Assembly (NCBI GenBank): GCA_015494645.1
Contig: WGAU01000043.1
Span: 1-7,628, forward strand
Reading direction: 5' to 3'
From: Aquificota bacterium
GTDB lineage: Bacteria; Thermosulfidibacterota; Thermosulfidibacteria; Thermosulfidibacterales; Thermosulfidibacteraceae
DNA length: 7,628 bases
The translations under genes and the position numbers were made by a program. Shown one piece after another: positions 1 through 6,570 of this stretch. Position 1 is the stretch's first letter. Each line of letters begins with the position of its first letter. The notes under the pieces were generated by a model. The model had not been told where the DNA came from. It saw only the letters and a list, made by a program, of their open reading frames with translations, and made no database searches.

Positions 1-1
1 A

Positions 2-1876
2 CAGGATGCAGGTGCTCTTGTCTCTTTGGAGGGTGAGTTTGGTAAGTTTTGGGAGAAAGTATTTCAGACTGATGTGGATGAGGATCTTAAGCAGTCTTTT
101 AAAAATCTTCCTTCTCAGCTTTTCAAGGCAGAAGTTTGCAAGATCTTGGTTCCCAAGCTTTTGGAAAGGGGTGATGCTGATAGTGCTCTTTACTTTTTGA
201 ATCAGGTGGAAAAGGTAAAGGATCCTCATATCTGGCTTTTTCTTGGTTGGGCTTACGACTCTAAAGGAATTTCCAACTTGGCCAAGGACTTTTTGGAAAA
301 AGCCGCCAAGGAGGGACTGGAAGAGGCGAAGAGGCGGTTGGCTCTACTTTGTGTGAAGCAGGGAGACTTTTCCAAAGCTGCTAAACTTTACGAAGATATG
401 GGCGAGCTGTCGGAGGCTGTGGAGTGTTACTTAGAGGCGAAAGATGTGAAAGGTGCTTTGAAGCTGGTTCAGAGTATAGATGATTCCAAGCTCAAAATAA
501 AAGTGGCTTTTTCGTTGGTGGAGAAGGGTAAAGGCAAGGATGCTTTGAAGCTCTTGGGTGGTGTCTTGTCTCCCGAGGCTGATGTACTAAGGGCAAAAGT
601 TGTTCAATCGGAAGACCTTGAAAGCGCCTTTTCTTTGGCTAAAGAGGCCCTTCCCGCAGTAACAGGTAGGCTTAAAGAGTGGGCTTTGGAGATCATAGCT
701 CGTTACTATAGAGAAAACGGGATGTGGAAGGAACTTGTGAGTGTGCTTTCTCCTCTTGAGGTTAGTGGTAGGTTACCTTTGGAGTTGAGGCTGTCCTTGG
801 CAGAAGGGTATATGAAGCTTGGCGAGGAAGCTCGTTCTTTAAAGATACTGGCTTCTCTACTTGAAGGTGATCTTCGCCGTAAAGCCAAGTCCCTCATCAA
901 GGAGATAAAGAAAAGCACGCAGAGCGAGGAGATAAAGGAGATCTGCGAGAACATACTCAATGAAGATTCCTTCTTTAAAAGACTTAAGGAGGGACTTAAG
1001 AAGAGCAAGGACTCTATAATTGGCAGATTGGAGGAGCTTATAGAGGATAAAAGACAGGTTAGGGATGTGAGCTTGGAGGAGCTGGAAGAGATTCTGCTTG
1101 CGGCGGATGTGGGTGTGGAGGCTACGGAAGAGATTATTGGTAGGCTTAAAAAACGCATAGAAATTGGCGATGTTAAAACAGGTCCTGGGTTGATAAAGGC
1201 CCTTGAGGAGGAGATTTTAAGGATACTGAAATCGGCTGAGGGGCAATTGCGTTTGGATGCCAAGCCAACGGTGATTATGGTGGTGGGGGTCAACGGCACA
1301 GGTAAAACCACCACCATAGCCAAGTTGGGATACCTTTTGAAAAGCAAGGGTTACAGCGTAATTTTTGCTGCAGGAGATACCTTCAGGGCTGCTGCCATTG
1401 AGCAACTTGAAACGTGGGGCCACAGAGTGGGAATACCAGTGATCAAGCAGAAGCCCGGTGCCGATCCATCCGGGGTGGTTTACGATGCTGTCATGTCAGC
1501 CAAGGCAAGGGGAGTTGATGTAGTAATAATTGACACCGCGGGCAGGTTGCATACCAAGGTCAATCTCATGGAAGAGCTTAAAAAGATGGCAAGGGTAGCT
1601 TCCAAGGAGGTGCCCGGTGCTCCCCATGAAACCCTTTTGGTGCTTGATGCGGTAGTCGGGCAGAATGCTCTTTCTCAGGCAAGGCTGTTTTCTGAAGCCA
1701 TTCCCATAACCGGTATAGTTCTTACAAAGCTTGATGGAACGGCCAAGGGAGGCATCATAGTGGCCATAGCCAAGAAGTTTGGCATTCCCATAAAGTTTAT
1801 AGGTGTGGGGGAAAAAGTTGACGATCTCCAGGAGTTTGATGCTGAGCGCTTTGTTGATGCTCTCTTTGCTGAGTAG
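2..1876 (+). CDS. ftsY: Signal recognition particle receptor FtsY with N-terminal TPR-like helical-repeat domain (5' end outside window)
   Basis: SRP receptor GTPase that docks ribosome-nascent chain-SRP complexes at the inner membrane. The frame is open to the left edge and the first possible start (TTG at 26) has no ribosome binding site, so the gene probably begins upstream. Counting from that TTG, residues about 1-314 are amphipathic helix pairs typical of TPR/Sel1-like repeats (for example around residues 68-140). A standard FtsY NG domain follows at 315-616. It opens with an FFKRLKEGL-type basic membrane-binding helix and the N-domain bundle. The GTPase motifs are GVNGTGKTTT (421-430), DTFRAAA (451-457), DTAGR (503-507) and TKLDG (567-571). 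The conserved GVGEKVDDLQ-F tail is near the end. All GTPase motifs are intact, so this should be a working receptor. FtsY often has an acidic A domain at this place; a long repeat domain is unusual. The 3' end overlaps the next gene by 74 nt. NG identity is very secure; the repeat class is an inference. Confidence 0.95.
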   Translation, partial: QDAGALVSLEGEFGKFWEKVFQTDVDEDLKQSFKNLPSQLFKAEVCKILVPKLLERGDADSALYFLNQVEKVKDPHIWLFLGWAYDSKGISNLAKDFLEKAAKEGLEEAKRRLALLCVKQGDFSKAAKLYEDMGELSEAVECYLEAKDVKGALKLVQSIDDSKLKIKVAFSLVEKGKGKDALKLLGGVLSPEADVLRAKVVQSEDLESAFSLAKEALPAVTGRLKEWALEIIARYYRENGMWKELVSVLSPLEVSGRLPLELRLSLAEGYMKLGEEARSLKILASLLEGDLRRKAKSLIKEIKKSTQSEEIKEICENILNEDSFFKRLKEGLKKSKDSIIGRLEELIEDKRQVRDVSLEELEEILLAADVGVEATEEIIGRLKKRIEIGDVKTGPGLIKALEEEILRILKSAEGQLRLDAKPTVIMVVGVNGTGKTTTIAKLGYLLKSKGYSVIFAAGDTFRAAAIEQLETWGHRVGIPVIKQKPGADPSGVVYDAVMSAKARGVDVVIIDTAGRLHTKVNLMEELKKMARVASKEVPGAPHETLLVLDAVVGQNALSQARLFSEAIPITGIVLTKLDGTAKGGIIVAIAKKFGIPIKFIGVGEKVDDLQEFDAERFVDALFAE

Positions 1877-2396
1877 CCTTCCCGCTCAGGTGCGGTGCAA
1901 GGCGGTGAGAGGGAAACAGCTTTGCTACTCTGTGGACAAGGGATACATAGAGAACCTTATAAGGAAGTACGCAGGGGCTTTTGGAGTTGATCCTGAACTT
2001 GCCCTACAGGTGGCTAAAAAGGAATCCGATTTAGATCCTTTTGCTGTTTCTCCCAAGGGCGCTGTTGGTGTGATGCAACTGATGCCTGAAACTGCCAAGG
2101 CTTTGGGGGTAGATCCATGGGATCTTGAGGAGAACATAAAAGGCGGAGTGGCCTACTTAAAGATGCTTCTGGACAGATTCAACGGGAATGTGGATCTTGC
2201 TCTTGCCGCTTACAACGCCGGGCCAAAAGCGGTGGAACGCCATAAAGGAGTGCCGCCGTATGGGGAGACGAGGCAGTTTGTGACTAATATTAAGAAAGAT
2301 TACAGGACTGCGACAGGAACCTCTAAAATAAGGGTTGTGAGACTTCCCGATGGGACCCTCCTTATTACCAACATGCCTCTGGAGCTTGTGAGGTGA
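1803..2396 (+). CDS. Secreted lytic transglycosylase, SLT (family 1-like) domain
   Basis: Peptidoglycan-cleaving muramidase-like enzyme (non-hydrolytic, giving 1,6-anhydro products in this family), acting in the periplasm. The 197-residue protein starts at GTG 1803 with a signal peptide: basic WGKK...R, then the Leu/Met/Ser-rich core at 11-26 and a possible SPase I site after SLPA (28). There is no proper lipobox. The SLT domain covers about 46-165: catalytic Glu74 in KKESDLDP, GVMQLMP (89-95), AYNAG (136-140) and GVPPYGET (149-156). Phe159 stands where Tyr is common. The last 30 residues end in a LPDGTLLITNMP strand pair like that seen in related transglycosylases. Cys32 and Cys41 could form a disulfide. 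The start lies 74 nt inside ftsY. It was chosen because later starts shorten or remove the signal peptide: ATG 1839, with AGGAG 4 nt upstream, keeps only the hydrophobic core. The exact start is uncertain; the family is not. Confidence 0.9.
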   Translation: MWGKKLTISRSLMLSALLMLSLLSSLPAQVRCKAVRGKQLCYSVDKGYIENLIRKYAGAFGVDPELALQVAKKESDLDPFAVSPKGAVGVMQLMPETAKALGVDPWDLEENIKGGVAYLKMLLDRFNGNVDLALAAYNAGPKAVERHKGVPPYGETRQFVTNIKKDYRTATGTSKIRVVRLPDGTLLITNMPLELVR

Positions 2397-3361
2397 AGCG
2401 CTTCAGCGAAGATGATGTGATTGAGCTTGCAAAAAGCATCTTTGGGGGCGCTTCTTGTGTGAAGGTAGGAATTGGAGACGATTGCTGCGTGCTGGATGTG
2501 CATGGAAATAATCTGGTAGCTTCCTCGGATATGCTTGTTGATGAGGTGCACTTTATCCTTGGTCCTTTTACATTCTATCAGGTAGGTTTGAAGGCTGTCC
2601 TTGCCAATATAAGCGATGTTGTGGCCATGGGAGGGGATCCTCTGTTTATGCTTTTTTCTGTGGGGATGCCACCGGATCTTTCCATAGAGCAGGTAGAAGA
2701 GTTGTTCAGAGGGGTAAGTGATGGGGCTAAGCGGTACGGATGTACTGTGGTGGGGGGAGACACCTGTAGAAGCGAAAAGCTTGTGGTGTCCATAACGGTC
2801 TTTGGTGAGTGTGAAAGGCCTGTTTTGAGAAGTGGCGCTGAATTTGGGGATATACTGTTTGTGACCGGAATTCCCGGCGTATCCTCTGTGGGGCTTGAGG
2901 CGCTACTGGAGGGCTATCCTGAAGATTTGTTTGCTCCCTTTATAGAGAGGCATGTGAGTCCCGTGTTGAGAGCTGAACTGGCAAGGAGCCTTTCTGCCGC
3001 TGGTGTTGTCTCTTCCATGATTGATATAAGCGATGGGCTTGCTAAAGATGCGGAGAGATTAGCTAAGGCGAGCGGTGTTTGTTTGAAGATACTCTATTCA
3101 CACCTCCCCCCCTTAGGTTTGAAGGAGGCTCATCATCGCTATATAAAAAAGGATGAAGATTACTACAAACTTTTCGGTGGTGAGGACTACGAGCTTCTTT
3201 TCACAGTGCCACCGAAAAAAAGGGATTTTGTATTGGAGGAAGCTGAGCGTTTGGGGGTTCCCGTTTGCGAAATAGGCTTTGCCTGTAAGGGTGATGGGGT
3301 GTATCTTATAAGAAACCAGCGGATAGAGAGGCTCCAACATGGGGGATACGAGCATTTTTAG
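2393..3361 (+). CDS. thiL: Thiamine-monophosphate kinase ThiL
   Basis: Cytoplasmic enzyme that phosphorylates thiamine monophosphate with ATP to make thiamine diphosphate, the last step of cofactor synthesis. The 322 residues match the usual family length and the PurM/ThiL two-domain fold. Visible motifs are GIGDD (26-30), SDMLVDEVHF (45-54), NISD-VAMGG (72-81), the GGDT turn (121-124), and later IDISDGL, GGEDYELLFT and a C-terminal GGYEHF. These include the Asp-rich metal/ATP-binding loops, all intact. The GTG start at 2393 shares the four bases GTGA with the stop of the transglycosylase, and GGAG at 2381-2384 gives an 8-nt spacing, which suggests translational coupling. The 3' end overlaps the sirtuin gene by 23 nt. 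No other thiamine gene is in view. The tandem Cys pair right after GIGDD (31-32) is a small oddity. Confidence 0.96.
   Translation: MKRFSEDDVIELAKSIFGGASCVKVGIGDDCCVLDVHGNNLVASSDMLVDEVHFILGPFTFYQVGLKAVLANISDVVAMGGDPLFMLFSVGMPPDLSIEQVEELFRGVSDGAKRYGCTVVGGDTCRSEKLVVSITVFGECERPVLRSGAEFGDILFVTGIPGVSSVGLEALLEGYPEDLFAPFIERHVSPVLRAELARSLSAAGVVSSMIDISDGLAKDAERLAKASGVCLKILYSHLPPLGLKEAHHRYIKKDEDYYKLFGGEDYELLFTVPPKKRDFVLEEAERLGVPVCEIGFACKGDGVYLIRNQRIERLQHGGYEHF
3326..3331 (+). promoter_or_regulatory. Ribosome binding site of the sirtuin gene, inside thiL
   Basis: GAGAGG lies 7 nt before ATG 3339, within the last codons of thiL. It supports the 23-nt overlap as the true sirtuin start rather than a later codon. 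Confidence 0.6.
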
Positions 3362-4076
3362 AGAGATTGCAGATAAAATAAAAAATGCGCGGAAAGCAGT
3401 GGTCCTTACAGGAGCTGGTATATCCAAAGAGTCAGGTATTCCCACCTTCAGAGGGGCGGATGGATTGTGGAAGAGGTTCAAACCAGAAGAACTTGCTACT
3501 CCTTGGGCCTTTGAGAGGAATCCTAAGCTTGTGTGGGAGTGGTATGCGTGGAGAAGGGGACTGATGCATGACAAAAAGCCCAACAAGGGTCATTACATCG
3601 TTGCCAAGCTTGAGCAGATTGTGTCTCATTTTTGGCTTATAACCCAGAACATCGATGGTTTGCATAGACTTGCAGGTTCAAAAAGGATTATAGAGCTGCA
3701 CGGTAATATATGGCGCGAGAGGTGTGTTTCCTGCTCTTTTAGAAGAGAAAACATGGAGGTGCCGCTGAAGGAGATCCCTCCCAAGTGTCCCCAGTGTGGT
3801 TCTCTGTTGAGGCCCGATGTGGTATGGTTCGGTGAGGCTCTTCCCACCGATGCTTTGAACGATGCGATTCATCACAGTGAAACCTGTGAAATTATGCTGG
3901 TAATTGGAACCTCAGCCGTTGTTCAGCCTGCGGCAAGTCTACCTGTGATGGCCAAAAACCAAGGGGCGTTTCTGGTGGAGGTGAATCCTGAGTCTACTCC
4001 GTTGACCTCCCTATGTGATGTGAGCCTGAAACTGAAGGCTACAGAGTTTGCCGAGGAACTTGAGAAGGTTCTCTGA
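3339..4076 (+). CDS. cobB: NAD-dependent protein deacylase, class III-type sirtuin (CobB/SIRT5-like)
   Basis: Removes acyl groups from protein lysines using NAD+, giving nicotinamide and O-acyl-ADP-ribose; cytoplasmic. The 245-residue protein is a complete sirtuin core. The NAD-binding motif GAGIS is at 25-29 and continues into ESGIPTFRG. TQNIDGLH is at 102-109, catalytic His at 121, the structural zinc Cys pairs at 129/132 and 150/153, PDVVWFGE at 159-166, GTS at 190-192 and VNPE at 215-218. Tyr69 and Arg72 form the Y-x-x-R pair that in SIRT5 and E. coli CobB binds the carboxylate of succinyl- or malonyl-lysine, so desuccinylase activity is likely as well as deacetylation. Lys30 replaces the Ala often found after GAGIS. 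The gene is sandwiched between thiL (23-nt overlap) and rel (1-nt gap). Family certain; acyl preference inferred. Confidence 0.95.
   Translation: MGDTSIFREIADKIKNARKAVVLTGAGISKESGIPTFRGADGLWKRFKPEELATPWAFERNPKLVWEWYAWRRGLMHDKKPNKGHYIVAKLEQIVSHFWLITQNIDGLHRLAGSKRIIELHGNIWRERCVSCSFRRENMEVPLKEIPPKCPQCGSLLRPDVVWFGEALPTDALNDAIHHSETCEIMLVIGTSAVVQPAASLPVMAKNQGAFLVEVNPESTPLTSLCDVSLKLKATEFAEELEKVL
4062..4068 (+). promoter_or_regulatory. Ribosome binding site of rel
   Basis: GAGAAGG sits 9 nt before ATG 4078, inside the final codons of the sirtuin gene. It decides for ATG 4078 over the in-frame upstream ATG 4048, which has no comparable site and would add ten residues unlike the family. Confidence 0.7.
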
Positions 4077-4077
4077 A

Positions 4078-6234
4078 ATGGCAACAGTTGCCTATCAGGA
4101 CAGGATTGATAAGATAAAGGAACAGATACTATCCCATCATCCAGAAGCGGATGTATCTGTAGTTGACAAGGCTTATGAAATGGCCCTTCAGGCCCATGAC
4201 GGTCAGAAGCGCCACTCTGGTGATCCTTACATAGTGCATCCCGTTGAGGTTGCCTCCATACTGGCCAACATGAGGATGGATCACATTACCATAGCCGCTG
4301 CTTTGCTTCACGATGTCCTTGAGGACACAAACGTAACCAGAAAGGAACTTGAACGGGAGTTTGGCGAGGAGATTGCCTTTTTGGTGGAGAGCGTCTCCAA
4401 GATAAGCAAAATAGAAGCAAGAACCCAACTTCAGAGACAGGCAGAGACCATAAGAAAGATGCTTCTTGCAATGGCAAAGGATCTGAGGGTGATTATCATC
4501 AAGCTTGCAGACAGGCTCCACAACATGCGCACCCTCAAATACATAAGCAACCCCGAAAAGAGAAAGAGGATAGCTCAGGAGACCTTGGACATATACGCTC
4601 CACTTGCACATAGATTGGGGCTTGCCAGGATCAAATGGGAGCTGGAGGATTTGGCTTTTAAAGAACTCAATCCGGAGATGTACAAATACATTGAGGAAAG
4701 GGTAGCAAAGAGCAGGGAGGAGCGGGAGGAGTATATCCAGCGTATGATATCCATCGTTCGCCAAAAGCTTGAAGAAAAGGGCATAAAGGCTCATATAGAG
4801 GGAAGACCCAAGCACTTCTACAGCATATACAAGAAGATGCTTGAGAATAACTTGAGTTTTGAGGAGCTTTACGATCTCATAGCCTTGCGCATAATAGTAG
4901 ACACAGTGGATGAGTGCTACACCGTTTTGGGGGTTATCCACTCAAATTGGCCCTACATCCCTGGAAGGTTCAAGGACTATATAGCTATGCCCAAGCCTAA
5001 CATGTATCAGTCCCTCCACACCACCGTGATAGGTCCCGATGGTGAGAAGGTGGAATTTCAGATAAGAACGTGGGAGATGCACAGAGTTGCTGAGGAGGGA
5101 ATAGCAGCCCACTGGAAGTATAAAGAGGGGGGGAAGGTAGATAAGGAAGAGGAACAAATATTCTCTTGGATTCGCAGGTTTCTTGACTGGCAGAAGGATG
5201 TTGGGGATCACAAGGACTTCATATACAATCTCAAGACGGATCTGTTTCCTGAAAAGGTCTATGTGTTTACGCCGAAAGGCGAGGTAAAGGCCTTTCCCAA
5301 AGGAGCAACGCCGTTGGACTTTGCCTATGCCATACACACCGAGGTGGGGCACCACTGTATAGGAGCCAAGGTGGATGGCAGATTGGTATCGTTGGACTAC
5401 GAACTTAAGACAGGAGAGAAGGTAGAGATCATCACCTCCCCCAACCAGAGACCCAGCAGAGACTGGCTTAAGATAGTCAAGACTACAAGGGCAAGAACCA
5501 AAATATTGGCGTGGCTCAGGGCACAGGAGAGGGAAAGAGCCTTTGAAATGGGCAAAGAGCTCTGCATCAAAGAGTTTAGAAAGTACGATAAAAACTTTGG
5601 CAGGCTTTTGGAAGAGGGCAAAATTGACGAGGTGGCTCCCCAGTTAGGTTACAAGAGTGCCACCGACCTTCTGGTGGCGGTGGGTATGGGCAAGGTCCAT
5701 GCCAAGACTGTTTATTCCAAGCTTTTCCCTTCTGCTAAATCCAAGGCTGTTGAGAAGAAGCAAGATGTACCTTCCAAGAAGCCTACGGGGATCAGGGTTT
5801 CTGTGGATGGTATGTGCGATGTCCTCGTTAGATTTGCCAAGTGTTGCAATCCTCTGCCGGGGGATGATATAGTTGGTTACATAACCAAAGGAAGGGGTAT
5901 CACTGTTCACTCCGTTGACTGTTCCAATCTCACCAAGCTTGATTTTGATCCTGAAAGAAGGGTTGAGGTGGAATGGATAGACATAGGCAGGACTACCCTT
6001 CCAGCCAAGATACGCATAGAGGCCTACGACAAGCCCGGTCTTTTAGCTGAGATTACAAGCATCATCTCAAAGGATGGGATAAACATAGAATCTGCCAACA
6101 TAAGCACCACGGTGGATAAAAGGGCCTTCTTAAACTTTGTTGTGAGCGTCAAAAGCAAGGAACAGGTTGAAAATCTGTTGGCAAAAATAAATTCAGTTGA
6201 AGGGGTTATTAAAGCGGAAAGGATAAGGAAATAG
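4078..6234 (+). CDS. rel: Bifunctional (p)ppGpp synthetase/hydrolase, RelA/SpoT homologue (Rel)
   Basis: Makes (p)ppGpp from ATP and GTP/GDP and hydrolyses it, setting the stringent response; a ribosome-associated cytoplasmic enzyme. The 718 residues fit long Rel proteins. Domain order: HD hydrolase (about 30-180) with HDVLEDT at 78-84 and KLADRLHNMRT at 142-152; synthetase (about 230-350) with RFKD at 297-300 and NMYQSLHTT at 308-316; TGS (about 392-455); a helical region; the zinc-finger/CC domain with CCNPLPGD at 589-596; and a C-terminal ACT domain (about 643-716). Both catalytic sites are intact. RFKD, rather than the EXDD form of synthetase-only RelA, and the full HDxxED site indicate a bifunctional enzyme. 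The start at ATG 4078 is 1 nt after the sirtuin stop with a good ribosome binding site. The stop codon lies at the edge of an inverted repeat. The symbol could equally be given as relA or spoT in some annotations. Confidence 0.97.
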   Translation: MATVAYQDRIDKIKEQILSHHPEADVSVVDKAYEMALQAHDGQKRHSGDPYIVHPVEVASILANMRMDHITIAAALLHDVLEDTNVTRKELEREFGEEIAFLVESVSKISKIEARTQLQRQAETIRKMLLAMAKDLRVIIIKLADRLHNMRTLKYISNPEKRKRIAQETLDIYAPLAHRLGLARIKWELEDLAFKELNPEMYKYIEERVAKSREEREEYIQRMISIVRQKLEEKGIKAHIEGRPKHFYSIYKKMLENNLSFEELYDLIALRIIVDTVDECYTVLGVIHSNWPYIPGRFKDYIAMPKPNMYQSLHTTVIGPDGEKVEFQIRTWEMHRVAEEGIAAHWKYKEGGKVDKEEEQIFSWIRRFLDWQKDVGDHKDFIYNLKTDLFPEKVYVFTPKGEVKAFPKGATPLDFAYAIHTEVGHHCIGAKVDGRLVSLDYELKTGEKVEIITSPNQRPSRDWLKIVKTTRARTKILAWLRAQERERAFEMGKELCIKEFRKYDKNFGRLLEEGKIDEVAPQLGYKSATDLLVAVGMGKVHAKTVYSKLFPSAKSKAVEKKQDVPSKKPTGIRVSVDGMCDVLVRFAKCCNPLPGDDIVGYITKGRGITVHSVDCSNLTKLDFDPERRVEVEWIDIGRTTLPAKIRIEAYDKPGLLAEITSIISKDGINIESANISTTVDKRAFLNFVVSVKSKEQVENLLAKINSVEGVIKAERIRK

Positions 6235-6268
6235 GTGGAGAAGGAGTATTAAACCACCTTCTCCACCT
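6233..6268. terminator. Inverted repeat at the convergent rel/rpmB ends, candidate bidirectional terminator
   Basis: GGTGGAGAAGG (6234-6244) is perfectly complementary to CCTTCTCCACC (6257-6267), and A6233/T6268 extends the stem to 12 bp; the loop is 12 nt. The left arm includes the last bases of the rel stop codon, the right arm encodes the C-terminal codons of rpmB, and the rpmB stop is in the loop. There is no clear U-tract after the stem in the + direction; in the minus direction the sequence after it (CTATTTCCTTATCC) is only mildly T-rich. The hairpin is certain as sequence; terminator function is an inference. Confidence 0.6.
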
Positions 6269-6443
6269 TGCCGGCTTTGAGGCACTTGGTGCACACCTTG
6301 ATGCGCTTCACCTGCCCGTTGGGCAAACGCACCTTTACCTTCTGGATGTTGGGATAAAACTTCCTGCTGCTGACGTTGTGGGCATGGCTTATCCTGTGTC
6401 CGAAGATGGTTTGCTTGCCACATATCTCGCACCTTCTGGCCAT
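6249..6443 (-). CDS. rpmB: 50S ribosomal protein L28
   Basis: Small protein of the large ribosomal subunit, 64 residues, usual length for bacterial L28. The N-terminus MARRCEICGK, followed by HRISHAHN (16-23) and RKFYPNIQ (27-34), is diagnostic. CxxC pairs at 5/8 and 51/54 make this the zinc-binding (C+) paralogue form. The start is the ATG at 6443, because GGGGAGG lies 5 nt upstream and the family begins at MARR; an in-frame ATG at 6482 would add 13 foreign residues and overlap the promoter. The gene is alone on this strand, converges on rel and is divergent from the next gene; it has its own promoter candidate. Confidence 0.96.
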   Translation of the reverse strand: MARRCEICGKQTIFGHRISHAHNVSSRKFYPNIQKVKVRLPNGQVKRIKVCTKCLKAGKVEKVV

Positions 6444-6448
6444 CTCTT

Positions 6449-6455
6449 CCTCCCC
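6449..6455 (-). promoter_or_regulatory. Ribosome binding site of rpmB
   Basis: On the minus strand GGGGAGG precedes the ATG at 6443 by 5 nt. This is the strongest Shine-Dalgarno match in the window and fixes the L28 start. Confidence 0.75.
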
Positions 6456-6473
6456 GCACTTTACTGGCAGTGC

Positions 6474-6502
6474 AGAATACATTCAAAGTGGCTACCAGTC
6501 AA
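6474..6502 (-). promoter_or_regulatory. Sigma70-type promoter for rpmB
   Basis: Reading the minus strand, TTGACT (6502-6497, five of six matches to TTGACA) is followed after exactly 17 nt by TATTCT (6479-6474, four of six matches to TATAAT). Transcription would begin near 6467, leaving a leader of about 24 nt that contains the ribosome binding site. Position and spacing are convincing; activity is inferred. Confidence 0.6.
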
Positions 6503-6532
6503 TATTCTTTCTGTAGGCCTAATTAATGGGGG

Positions 6533-6562
6533 TTTACTTTTGTTGAACTGTTGTTGTATGCT
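6533..6562 (+). promoter_or_regulatory. Weak promoter candidate for the rightward gene
   Basis: TTTACT (6533-6538) and TATGCT (6557-6562) are spaced by 18 nt, each with four of six consensus matches. If used, transcription would start at about 6569, almost on the ATG at 6571, giving a leaderless or nearly leaderless message. That fits the lack of a Shine-Dalgarno sequence before this gene, but matches of this quality arise often by chance in AT-rich DNA. Confidence 0.25.
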
Positions 6563-6570
6563 AAAAGCAA

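Larger units (their letters stand above)
6456..6570. other. Divergent intergenic region between rpmB and the binding-protein gene
   Basis: Together with the rpmB ribosome binding site this is the only real intergenic gap in the window. It holds back-to-back promoter candidates, an AT-rich centre (AATTAAT near 6521-6527) and a GTTG-rich stretch (6541-6556) with the near-repeat TGTTGAACTGTTG. I see no RNA gene, riboswitch or coding sequence in it. Confidence 0.5.

Noticed and set aside
6..200. Short + strand open frame near the left edge
   Set aside because: It is out of frame inside the ftsY repeat region and looks like a shadow; the ftsY frame stays open to the edge.
706..1347. Long open frame of 213 codons on the minus strand
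   Set aside because: It lies antisense to ftsY, its protein is Ser/Leu-rich low-complexity typical of a mirrored helical coding region, and it matches no family; ftsY in the same place has clear domains.
4048..4077. Upstream ATG for rel at 4048
   Set aside because: It would add ten residues within the sirtuin C-terminus without a ribosome binding site; ATG 4078 has GAGAAGG at 9 nt and fits the family N-terminus.
4129..4941. Minus-strand open frame of 270 codons
   Set aside because: It lies antisense to the conserved HD and synthetase parts of rel, has no ribosome binding site worth noting and no recognisable motif.
6444..6482. Longer L28 start at 6482
   Set aside because: L28 proteins begin at MARR-C; the extension runs through the -10 box and the strong ribosome binding site.
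6541..6556. GTTG-rich near-repeat as a possible regulator-binding site
   Set aside because: It is too short and imperfect to separate from chance in an AT-rich gap.
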